Assembly (NCBI GenBank): GCA_000231825.2
Contig: JH720360.1
Span: 62,001-126,000, forward strand
Origin: Tetrahymena elliotti 4EA
Taxonomy: Eukaryota > Ciliophora > Oligohymenophorea > Hymenostomatida > Tetrahymenidae
Direction of reading: 5' to 3'
Length of the DNA stretch: 64,000 bases
The notes below the pieces were generated by a model. It was not told the origin of the DNA and ran no database searches. It saw nothing but the letters and a program-made list of their open reading frames with translations. Position 1 is the stretch's first letter. Each line of letters starts with the position of its first letter. Made by a program: the position numbers and the translations under genes. Shown here piece after piece: positions 49,992 to 61,630 of this stretch.

Positions 49992-51589
49992 ATTTATAAT
50001 ATTGTTTTTAATTTATTAATTTTAACAGCTAGATTATATAAATATTAATATTTGGTGGGCAAGTAAGTGGTTTTGTTGTTGAATTTATTTTAATGAATAA
50101 TAGATTTTTTTTTAGTTATTTTATTTAAACTTTTTTGTATTCTTTTGTTTATTTTTTTACTTTTGAATTTGTTTTTGTGAACAAAAAATTATAATATTAG
50201 AAAAAATCCACCCAACATATAATAGTGTATTTAGAAATTCAATAGCATCACTGAGATAAAATACTTTCGTATTATTTTTACTATTTTAATAATAAACAAA
50301 TAGAACTAAATCTGAAGATTAATAAAGAAAGAACCTTATGTTATTATCAAAAGAATTTTTCTAGTTTTTTAATTCATCTAGTAATCTAATAGATTATTTT
50401 GATTCGCTAAATAGTATTTATTGCAAAAATTAATTCATTAAAATCACAAGCTGTTCTATTCTAAAAAACATTTAATAAGAAATATACAAACATTCATCAA
50501 TCAAGCAAGGTTAATCTCATCATAATTTGTATTGCTATTGTTATCATCATTTCAATACATTTTTTATTTTATTCATACTTTTTAATATGTTTTTGAATGA
50601 CTTTATAGATGAAATTTAATAATAAATTAAAACTAATAATCACTTTTCTCTTTCTTTTTTACATTTTAAAAATTTGAAAATAAAATGCATACTAAATTAT
50701 TTAAAGGAATATTTTAATTTTTTCATTTCGATTGATGAATTAAATAATAGTACTACTTCACCTTTTACTGAAAATCTATAAATGCATTGAAAATTATTTT
50801 AATGTCTTATATTTTCAATATATTTAACATGCATTAGAATTTAATTATAAAAAACAAATTACATAATAAATTGTTATATTTTGAATAAATTGATAGTAGT
50901 TTCTATTAAAGAATTTAAAGTTAAGTGCAAAATTAATTTTTGTAAAACTTTTAGAAATAAACGCGTGTGAGCGAGAATCTTATAATATTTTTTCCAAGTG
51001 TAAATAGGATATCCTTAGATAAATATTCTAAGATATAAAGTTTTATTTTTTAAATGTGTTGATGTCCTGGCTGTCTATTAAAAACTCATTTTATCTTTTC
51101 TCAAAAAAAAAACATCTTATCTCACAAAAATTAATCTATTTGACTCTATTCTAAAGTCATTAAAAGTTATTTCTGTGAAATTTTCTTATTTAAATTTAAA
51201 ATAAATATTTGTTTTCTTATTTAGTATTTTTCTTGGATTGAGTAATCATTAAGAACAATAATTAGATTTATAAAATATTTTTTGAATTTTTATTATCCCT
51301 TTTTTTCTACTGTATACTCTTTAAATAATAGGTAATTGCATATTTCATCATAAAAAATTAAATGTCCATATCATCAAAATACATTTATTTAATTTTATTG
51401 TTTTTAAAAAAAAACAATTCATAGATCCTAACAATAATAATTAATCATTTTAAAAACTTTTTGTCTTCTTTAAGTATTTTATTAATCTTCTTTATTATGA
51501 GGGAAATACATTTAAAATGTAATCAATAAAAATGAAAAATTACAAAAATAAAAAATAGGCAATTTACAGATTCTACTTTATTTGAAATT
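49992..51589. other. Long AT-rich intergenic region
   Basis: About 1.6 kb between two minus-strand genes. It is mostly A/T runs with a few less AT-rich islands (for example near 50960-50980 and 51060-51080), none of which gave a sustained frame or tRNA-like fold. Confidence 0.55.
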
Positions 51590-52156
51590 TCAAAACCCCT
51601 TATATTTTATAAATAATCCAACAATAGCAAATATGATAATTATACTTGTGTAAGCCAAAAGATATAACCACCAAAATCTGAAATAATGACTTTGTTCAGA
51701 AATATTAAATCTTCTTAAAAAGCCATTTTAAGAAAATCGTAGTTTGTATATATTATTTTTATAAAATTTAGCCTGAAAAGCAGTATGGCCATAAGGATAA
51801 GATTTACCTACTTCTACATTTACTTTTGTAACTTCTAAAGCCTTATCCCAAAAACTAAATTCTCCCAAAAAATAATGATATTAAAGTTTCTCTAGAGTAG
51901 TTTATGTTGAATTAGATTAAAATTCCAACAAAGCTTATCTATCATATAAAGTATCTCCCTTTTTCACATAGATTTAAGAGACTACAAATTAATCATGCCC
52001 ATTAAAAAATCCATAAATATGAGGTATTTTTATTTTCCTAATCACGAAATTATCATCATTATATTTTTGTGATTAATTATTTGAGTTATTTGGTTATAAT
52101 CTAGTTAATTAATTTAATGAAGTACTTTTATGAAATATTTTGAATATTTATTTCAT
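51590..52156 (-). CDS. Small C-terminally anchored membrane protein, unknown
   Basis: A single minus-strand frame of 188 residues that no standard-code ORF reveals. It starts MKQIFKIFHKSTSLNQ and runs through a polar Asn/Gln stretch. A middle domain with beta-strand character follows (FVIRKIKIPHIYGFFNGHDQ; FVVSQIYVKKGDTLYDRQAL; YHYFLGEFSFWDKALEVTKV). It ends with one strong transmembrane helix (WWLYLLAYTSIIIIFAIVGL) and a short basic tail FIKYKGF. There is no N-terminal signal peptide, so it looks tail-anchored with the domain in the cytosol, or the true start lies upstream. I do not recognise the family. A stop-free frame of this composition plus a well-placed helix argues for a real gene. 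Confidence 0.68.
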
Positions 52157-53119
52157 AGTTTTATATTAATATTTTTATTAGATGTATTTAATTATTTTGA
52201 ATAATTGAAATGAAGAAAGTTTTTGAATTTGATAAAAAAATAACTTTCCTTATTCTTAAAAATATAAAATAAGTAAATATTTACTTGAAATAGATATCAA
52301 CAAATCATTCTAGAAACTACTTTTATTATCTATTTTTATCTGGTATTTATTTAAATTGCAACGTATTTTTATTTGAGTCATAAAATTTAAATTTACATTT
52401 CATACTAATATCATATCATAAATTATCCTTCAAAAATGTGCTTTTAGTTTTAAAATAAATTTTATTTTTAACATAACTATTCTTAGATAGATTTTTAACT
52501 TAACTTATTTAAAATATTTATTTTAAAAAATTCAAAATGAAAAATATTTTTAAATTTTTGAGAATTGTTTATTTTATTCTATTTTATTTTTAAAAATTGT
52601 AAAACAATTTGGATATTGAATATACTTTTGTATAATGTTTACATTTAAAAGTGGAATTGAGAAAGAAAGTTTTTTTCTTTATAATTTTATTAGCTTGCGT
52701 ATTTAAAAAAACAGTTTTTTTATTTATTTGTTTGTTTTTAAGTAAAGAAAAATAAATATTTGAATTCATTATTGAAATTAGTTAATAAATTTAAAAAAGA
52801 AATTAGTTTTTAGAAATAATTTATTTTATGATAATAATATGTAGTTTATAATACTAGATCAACATTTGTTTGCTTATTGCTTTTTAGTTAGTAAGAAATT
52901 TAAAAGACTAAAGAACTAAGGAAGAATAGATCGTTTAATTTGTTATTTAGATTTGAATACTAAAGCATAAACTAAATAATTTAAAAGAAAAAATTACAAG
53001 TAAAAACTTAATTATTTGAGTGTTATAAAAATATAAAGAAGAAAGCAAAGAATTTATACTAATATATTAAAGTTATAATTCGCCAATAAAAAGCAATTTT
53101 AATAGGTATTAAAATAGAA
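52157..53119. other. Divergent intergenic region
   Basis: This spacer lies between the starts of the tail-anchored protein gene (-) and the giant unknown gene (+). It is A/T-rich and presumably holds both promoters. I recognise no motifs. Confidence 0.55.
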
Positions 53120-56100
53120 ATGATAGAAAAGTAATTGGCAGGTATTATAGATGATTAAGAAAAAAGTCATATTATTGTAGAACCATGGATTCCTAAAGCT
53201 GTAGATAAAGATTAAGGGTTTTTTAAAAAAATTATGACATTTAAGTAGCAATTATGCAAAAAAAAAAATAAAGTAAAAGCAGATGAAGATTTGAATTCTA
53301 CCAAAAGCACAAACAAGTCAAGCTCAAGAATAGGTAGCGATATTGATGATGAAGACGAACATGATCATGATCATGATCACGGGCATGAAGGACATAAGAA
53401 GCATAAAAAAAATCAGTAGAATAGCAGTGAATAAAATCAAGAAGAGGAAGAAGAGGATCTGAAAGATGATGAAGCCTACATTAAAAAAATGGATTATATA
53501 AAAGAAAAAAATATCATGATTATTCATTCTTACAGAAAGGCTGAACTTTACTTAATGCCCTCTAGCATTAATTCAAGAGCAAGAAAGATTTAGGAAATCT
53601 AATTAGAAGAAGATTGTAATGTTTATAGGTGCTTTGCATTTAATACAGAATAATTGCTATTTGGTATAGGAAAGAAGCTGATTTGTTTCTAATGGAGCTC
53701 GCATCTTTAGTATTTTAATGAATTAGATGAATTCAATCTGAAAGATGAAATAACATAAGTTTGTGGAAATGTTGAAGATTCATAAGATTTAAATATTAGA
53801 AATGGTTTCATTATTAGAAGCTCTAAAAATTATTTATTATTAGTAAGATTTATGGAAGGAAAAGTAGTTATTAAAGGGTAAGCATATATAGACGACAATA
53901 GAATTATATTTGAAAAAGAGCGTAATTTTATGTTTTATCATAAACAACGCGTTATTTTGATTCGTTGGTAAGCTAACTATGCTTCAGAATATCAAAGATA
54001 AAATAAAGGTGAAAAATAAAAGGAGTCAGCCTTCTCATTTAATAGCAAAACTATGCAACTAAAAAGTGCTGTCATTTTAACAATTTATGAATGCAATCCA
54101 AGTCTAACTAACAACAACTTTTTTGCTAGATCTTACTCCCATCGTTTAGATTTGAAAGAATTCGAAGTTATCAAAGAAATAGAAGAGGCATATATTCTTC
54201 CTTAAATGCAAAATGGAAAAAATAGGATAGCAGTAGTTTGTCAAGGAAAGTCTTTCTTGCTCGTTTTTGGATATAAAGATGGGTCTTTCATATTAGATAA
54301 GGCTGCTCATAACAAAATAAGGCTGAATTTTGATATAACAAATAATATTATAGTTGGAGTTAAAGAGGATAATAAATGTGAAATCAGTACTTTTAATGAT
54401 AGCGGTTCCTATGAGTCAGTCCTTCATACATCAACTTCTTCTTTTTTTCATTCTGCATAAAGCTGTGTAGATATATAAGAACAATTTGATCTTCCATTTA
54501 TAGGAGATTATGTAGTAGCAATTGAATAAATTAGATTATAACATGGCTTCGAGTATTATTTTTTAGTTTAGGAGCCAATGTTTAATGATAGTGATGATGA
54601 AGATGAATTAGAATTAGATGAAAGCGACTAAGAAGAAGAAGAGAAATAAAATGAAGTTAGAAATAGAGAAAAGAAGACTGAAAAGAAAGAGAAGAAATAA
54701 AAATAAAATTAAGTTTAGAAGCAGTAAAAAATTAGTGAAAATATCATATTTAGTATTTATAAAATGAAGATTGTTACTCCAAAAGAGAAGTTAAGATACC
54801 TCATCCAAGAAGGTTAAGATACAGAATAAACTATGAAATAATTTGGTTTTACAAATGTAAACAATAATTTCTTTAATATTAAAATTAAAAAAATCTGATT
54901 TAGATAAAATGAGGAAGAAAAGACAAAACTTTTCTGAATCACCTTTTTGTTTAAGCTTACTCTTTTATTGCTACAATATTTAATGATTTATATATTTAGG
55001 AAATAGAATTTATGATTAGCTGGGAATAAAGTAAGAAAACTTACATTGATGTTTAGAAGTATTTAATTGATTCCAGATCAATTGAATTGAGAAGTACAAG
55101 TGATTTGTTAGGTGTTAGAGATTATAAATATCTTAAATAAGAGTTGAAATAATAGGTCAAAGAAAAAAGACTTAAGGTATCAGAAATCAAGAATATTTTG
55201 AGGCATATGATGGAAGTATTTGCTAAAAACTAATTCTCTTGCGTGTAATCAATATTTTATTATTTTAGAATCAATTCCAAATAAAATTTAAATATTTAGG
55301 TATTCAACCCCTGAGTATCATTAAAAGTTTGAAAATATTGAGAAAAGACTGGCTAAAATTGCATAATTACTTTTTGCTTATTAGAAGATGGTTGTCATTT
55401 ATCTTGATTAAGATAATTTAGAAATTGATTTAGATGAATTCAATAAAATATGGAAAAATATGACTTTACAAGAGTTGTTTTTACTAGTGTTACAGAAGAA
55501 ATCAGATCTAAACTTATAAGAGTTTGTAGCAGTTTTTAAAAGAGAAATTTTAAATAACTATTACACCTTATTTTACGAAATAAGAAGAGAGCTTAGAGAA
55601 ATGCCTATGAAAACAATGTTTATGAAGATGGATTTTCTACTTCCTTTAGATTAATAAAAGCTTAATGAAATATTATCTGATAATGATTCTAATTTTATCA
55701 ACATTAATGAATCTGAGATTAAGTTATGGAATCTCTGGGACAAAGACTCTGAAGAAACTCTATTTTGCAAAGTATATGCTAAAAATTGTGCAGCATACAC
55801 AGAATAAGAAGAAGTTGAAAATAATGTAATCCCTAACTTCATTTCCAAGAGAGATTAATTCTCCAAAAAATTTATTTATTCAACTGTAGATGGAATTGAG
55901 AATTTAAAAAAAATAAAAGAAAATCTATAGCAAGCTGAAACATACATGAAACTAGTCAAATAATTTACTACCTTATATGGTGAAGTAGACTTCTCTTTGC
56001 TTTGTTTAGAAGCTGCTATGAAGGATAAAGGATATGGAGAGAGTGAAATACTTAAGAAAGAATACATAAATTTATCTCTCTATAGTATACTTCTTTATGA

Positions 56101-59100
56101 AAATAATTTAATTGACATTGATTATAATGAATTTAAAGAATAAAAAACGCTCTAAAAATTCTGCTAAATTATTTCGAACAACCCAACTAACCCAGCAATT
56201 ATTCTTTGTCACAAAACTATGACTCTATTTACTGAATATTCAAATAAAGCAGATAAATTTTTAAAAATACTAAGAAAATTCATTCATCGTTAAGAATGCA
56301 CACCCCATATCTTCCATGAAGTATTTAAATGCATACAAAAGGTAACTTAAAAATATAATATAGATTTGGCTATTCATCATTAATAATTCTTTTTAATTTG
56401 AAAACTAAACAAATTAATTATTTATATTTGATTTTTGTTTGAGATTCCATCAATTATTTTTTAAAAAATAGGAATTCGATGAAGTTAGTAGAAACAATAT
56501 TTTCCAAAATCTATTTGATTTTATATGTGAAAAACTTAATTTTGAACATCATGATTACTTAGAAGAATATGTTGACATATTGTAGGATAAATCTTAAAAA
56601 GAAAAAATTTAATTGTACTCAAATATGTCTAGATTGATCTATAATTTTGGCATCAATAGGAATATAGGGTATCTTGAATAATTTGTAAACTTTGATGAGA
56701 ATAGAAAAGAAGAAGAATAGCAACAGTAAGATCAGGATAAATCTAAAGAAGATGAAACAAAGAAAAATCCAAAAGAAGGAACAAGTAATTAAGATATCAT
56801 AAAAAGAGCTAACGCCATTGTAGATGAAATAATTGAGAAGTATTTCTATAATAAAGTTAGTGATAAAAATAAATAAGTAGCCTTAGATAGATCACTTAAC
56901 ATAATTGATATCAGAAAAATAACCCACATGAGAACTCTGTTAAATTACATCTAAGATAATTTGTTTAACAAAGTTTTGAAGAAAAATGAGTCTGAAGGTA
57001 AACTCTTAACTAAATTATTAGAATTTAGTAAGTTCGACCAATTTAGAGATGTTCAATCTTCTACTTCTTTATCATTAGAAGAAGTAGATAGAATTATTTT
57101 GCTTAATATTAGAAGCACATTCAAAAAGCACAGAATTGATGAATAAATCAAAAGATATATCTTTGAACACTTCTCTTTGCTTAAACTGGAAAATCCAACC
57201 AGAACCTAAGAAAAGGCTTTCTTTGATTTAGCTTGTTTGCTAGTTGAGCCACCAATTGGACTTATCTATAATTTACCAGACTTGAGAAAGAAGGAAAAAT
57301 TTGCTTTCTTAAGAGAAATTCTTGAAATATTTCTCCAACCTCAAAGGATAAATGATTTAGAAAGAGTAGATTTTTATTCTCTACATAAATTCTTTACTTT
57401 ATTTGATAAGCCAGATGAAGAATATGTTCCTTTTAAAGAGTATGAATTCCAACTATTCTTAAGGGATTATGCATTGAATTTGGAAAGAGTTGAGAAAATT
57501 GTTGAGGTAATTGAGATTCTTAAAAAAGAAAAATCCTCTTATGTTTCTGATTTGTGTTATTATTTAATTACTGAATTTGAAGGCCTTAGTGCAGACTAGA
57601 GAAAGAGATTCACATAACTAGGATTGCTAGAGTGTTAAGATGAAAAATTAATGATGGATATAGTGTCAGTCATTCATCAAAATAAAATTGTCTAACCTCC
57701 TCTTAAAGAAAAAGAAGTTTAAGGAGAAAAATCGATATCTAAATCTATCATATAAACAGGTAAAGAGAATGCATCTCTTTCAGAAATCAAAGAAGAAAAT
57801 GAAGAAAAATAATCTTCCAAACAAGAAATACCTCAATCAAGCTAAAAAACTCAGTAAACTGAAAAGCCTAAATAGCAACAATCTTCTTCTAAGTGGGGAT
57901 TCTTAGGTAATTCACTTTAATATATCAAAGAAAAGTTATAAAAGAAAGGAAATAGTATAAGAATTTTGAACTCTTAGATATTTTAAAATGATATCAAGGT
58001 TAATCTTTAACAAAATGAAAAAGAAGTTAAAGATCTTCTTCAAAAGCTTTTTGATGAACTAATTTCTTTAGCAAGTGATAAAAAATATAACCTAAGCAAC
58101 TTCAAAAATTAAGATGATGATGAGGATGAATCAAATTCTGAATAAAACTAAATCCAAAATAGAAAAAGATAAATAGATCTATTTTGTAAATTATTAACTA
58201 GAGACAACCCTTCTTAAGCATTTTACTTACTTGCTTTAAATAAATAATACTTTGATCTTTCACTAATTAGTGACATTGTTATGAAGCTTTTGAAAAACTA
58301 TTTCATTAACTTGGATATCATGTTTGTTGTGAAGTAAATGATCAGAATATGTGTGTTTAGACTCTCTTAGTCACCTAATAGTTCAATATTTTATAATGAA
58401 GTTACTAAAGAGCAACTAAAGGAAAGATTTATCCCTTATTTGAATGAAAATTATTAAAAAAATGATAATAACAGAAAAATATTTGAAAGGTTCTATGAGT
58501 CATTTATTTTAATCAACAGACTTTCATACTTCCAGAAATACATAACTAAAGGTAAATACATAAATAAATTGTTTATATTTTATTTAATAATTTTCTTTAA
58601 CAATCAAAAGAAACCGAACATAAATTCTTATTTGAGAAAGCATTTAGAAATTCAATTATTGGTTAGATGATTTAAGAGAGTGGTAACTTGGATGTTTTTG
58701 AAACAGAGCCAGATATATTTAGAATGGAGGATTTCAATACCAAAGAACTTCTTATTTCTTCGATAGTTTGTGAATTAAGGAATAATCTTATTGGAAAAGC
58801 TATGGAATTATGGAGAAAAATAATTGTCTTAAATAAATCTGAATAATAAAGTTAAAGATAAACTTAGTAATAAATTGATCAAGGATGGATAGATTGTTTC
58901 AGAAAAATCCATGAGAGATCAAAGCACTTGAAAGCCCTTATTGAGCTTCTTGATAGAATACATAGTGAAAATAAAGACTTATTTGATAGATTAGTTGAAA
59001 GAAAAGCATTTTAATTACTAAAATCACTTAACAATGTATCATGTGAAGTTGACATGTCAAAGTATGTTTAATTTGAGCAAATTTTCAAATGCAAGGAGGC

Positions 59101-61108
59101 ATCTCAAGGCATTTCTACTAGTTTAACTACAAGCCATGTAATTAAACTTAGAGATCCAACAGAAGAGCATAGAAAGATTCTAAGCAAAGGGGAGCATTCT
59201 GAAAGAGTAGTTTAGACATTAAAATAAATAAACAAATATGAAATTAGATAAGATTTAGAAGAGTATAATGTTTTTGTACTTGCTCATGTACTAGGCTACT
59301 TCATAGAAGGAGCAGACAGTTTAGTTTATTACCTATTTACTAAAAAGCTTCTTTAAATTAAAGACAAGAAAATATCTGATTAGTAATCAAATGTAGAAGA
59401 TGAAAGATTATATGAATCAGAAGATGAAGAGTTTTACAATATAAAGCAAGGAAAAGATGATTCAGATGGAACATCAAAATATGGTGGATAGTAACTTCAT
59501 AGAAGAGAAATAGTTGAAATAATGATTGACAGAATCGCTAGCATTGAATTCATTTAGTCATAAATTTAGAAGATATCTAAAAAGACTGAATAGGATCCAC
59601 TTAAACTGAGAAAATATCGTCTTCTTCTTCATTTACTTAGTGAAAGAGAAAAGAAACTCATAGATAGCTCTCTAACCTACACAAAATACAATAGTAGCAG
59701 CTATTAAGTAGAATAGAACACTACCAGAAAGTAAATGAGTGAAAGTCTATACCTTAGAATGACAAGACACATAGAAAGTTCATAGGATGGTGACTAAGTT
59801 TCAGATAAAACTTGTATTTGGAAATACTTTGAAACTCTTTTGAATTAAGAATCAACAAATTTGTTGGATTGCTCTGAGTGTAAATACCTGGTAACAGAAT
59901 TTATTCATTCCAAATTCACTGACATAATTAGCTTCTACTAGAATACTAGTGTTGAATTTAAAGCAGATTTTATTGGCATAGTAGACTAAACATTAGAGGA
60001 TGGTATATAAAATTTCTGCACTTAAGCTCCCTTAAGAAAATAGCTCATCTAATTACTTGAAAGAATTCAATATAACATGGAAAATGTTTGTGAAATAATA
60101 TTTGATGTTATGGTATAAGTTATTCTTGCTTAGAATTCAAATGACTCAATTAATTTAGTTATAATTTCTACTAAGGATTATATAGTTCTAAATCAAGAAC
60201 AAAATAACATCCTAACCTAGCTTTCAACCGTTTTAAGAATGGGATTATTACTATAAGATTCCTCCATCACCAATTAACTAAAATTGGCCTTAATGTAAAA
60301 TACTAAAAATGCTAGCTATTTTATTGAAAGAAGTATCAGGGAAATTATATCAAAGATCAACGAATCATCTACTGTTGCTGATATAATCAAATTAAAATAT
60401 CTCATAACTTATTTAAATAATACACCACTCTTATAAGATCTTGTTTTAAGCTGTGCCGAACACTTGTAACCTAGTGTTTTGATTCCTTTACTAGTAAAAA
60501 AATTCCTATCATTTGAAGAAATTGATATAATTGATAATTTATTTAATCAAGTATTAATTTAATCATATAATTCTTTTGGTACCTAATTAAAAGAAAACTA
60601 AGTTGAGTAAATAATAAATACATTAGAAGAGAACTAAGATAAGCTTCAATAGCCTTTATTCTATGGGTTTGTTCTTTAATATGTTGGAGCAGCATCATTT
60701 AAAAAGAAGAATGAGATGTTCAAATCGTTATTTGAAGCATTAATAAAAATAATAAACAAAAGCCAAGAGCATGAAGATACTTTAAATTAATCTGTTCTAA
60801 CTAACTACAAAAATGAAATAGAATTTAATTAATATCTAGAGTTGCAAATATAATGCTACAAATTGTGCCTTCATAAATCAACAGATGATTTAATAGTTTA
60901 CAATATCATAGATTTATTCAAGCAAAATAAAATCTATGACGCAGCTAAACTAAACTACAGATATCAAAACTACTCATAAGAAAGTGTTGTCAATTACTTT
61001 AAAAAGCTAAAAGAAGATATAATTCCAATGGAAAATAACAATAATCTCTCACAAGTAACTCTTAAACTATTAAATATGACGAAAAATGACATTAAAAATA
61101 TCAGTTGA
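53120..61108 (+). CDS. Very large protein of unknown function (2,533 residues)
   Basis: Five exons in exact phase (introns 54857-54999, 55245-55299, 56342-56471, 58552-58610) encode 2,533 residues. I do not recognise the family. Near residue 75 lies an alternating acid-His tract (DEHDHDHDHGHEGHKKHKKN), likely to bind metal. Residues 115-480 look beta-rich (IGKKLICFQWSSHLQYF; FIIRSSKNYLLLVRFMEGK), followed by an acidic then basic low-complexity segment. From about residue 600 to the end the protein is almost entirely alpha-helical, with repeated patterns like NLFDFICEKLNFEHHDYLEEY and LLHLLSEREKKLIDSS, interrupted by Gln/Lys/Glu-rich linkers. A beta-domain followed by a long helical solenoid recalls membrane-tether, coat or channel-regulatory scaffolds, but that is only an analogy. 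No catalytic motif or transmembrane segment was noticed. The end is TGA after NDIKNIS. Confidence 0.82.
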
Positions 61109-61630
61109 GAGTCAATGATTTATTTAATTTACAAAAATTTAACCAGTAAATTTTTTATTTTTATATTTCGTAAAGAAGACCATTTTTTCTTTTTATATCT
61201 GATAAAGAAATCCATTTTTTCTTATTAAAGATATTAAACTAATTTTTATTTTTTGAACAAAATTGTAAAACAAATGTATGCTTTAAATATTTATTCTGAA
61301 GTTATTTATTTAATTAAACTTGCTATTCAATGTTTTTTTTATTTTTACTTTTTTAAGTAATTATATTGATACTTGATTAAAGATTATTTGAAATTTAGTT
61401 AATTTTAAATAAAGTGGTAAAGAAATCTAAAAAGAGCTAATTTTTTGACAAGAAAATAGAAATAAAAATGTAGATAAGTTTTTTGATATTTATTTTGAAG
61501 GAAAATTAAGAATTTAAAAAAAAAAAGACATAAAATGTTTAACATAATTTTAAGCAAAGTTTAACATTTATTGCAGCATTTTAATGAAATTATTTTAAAA
61601 AACAATTATTTTTAATGTTCTGCCATATTT
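61109..61630. other. Convergent intergenic region
   Basis: This spacer separates the 3' ends of the giant unknown gene (+) and LRR gene B (-). It contains A/T runs and a repeated word (GAAGACCATTTTTTCTTT and GAAATCCATTTTTTCTT near 61174-61220). I see no gene. Confidence 0.55.

Noticed and set aside
53324..53527. Minus-strand ORF with many Ile/Met/Phe residues resembling a membrane protein
   Set aside because: It is the antisense of the His-Asp and acidic stretch of the giant plus-strand gene.
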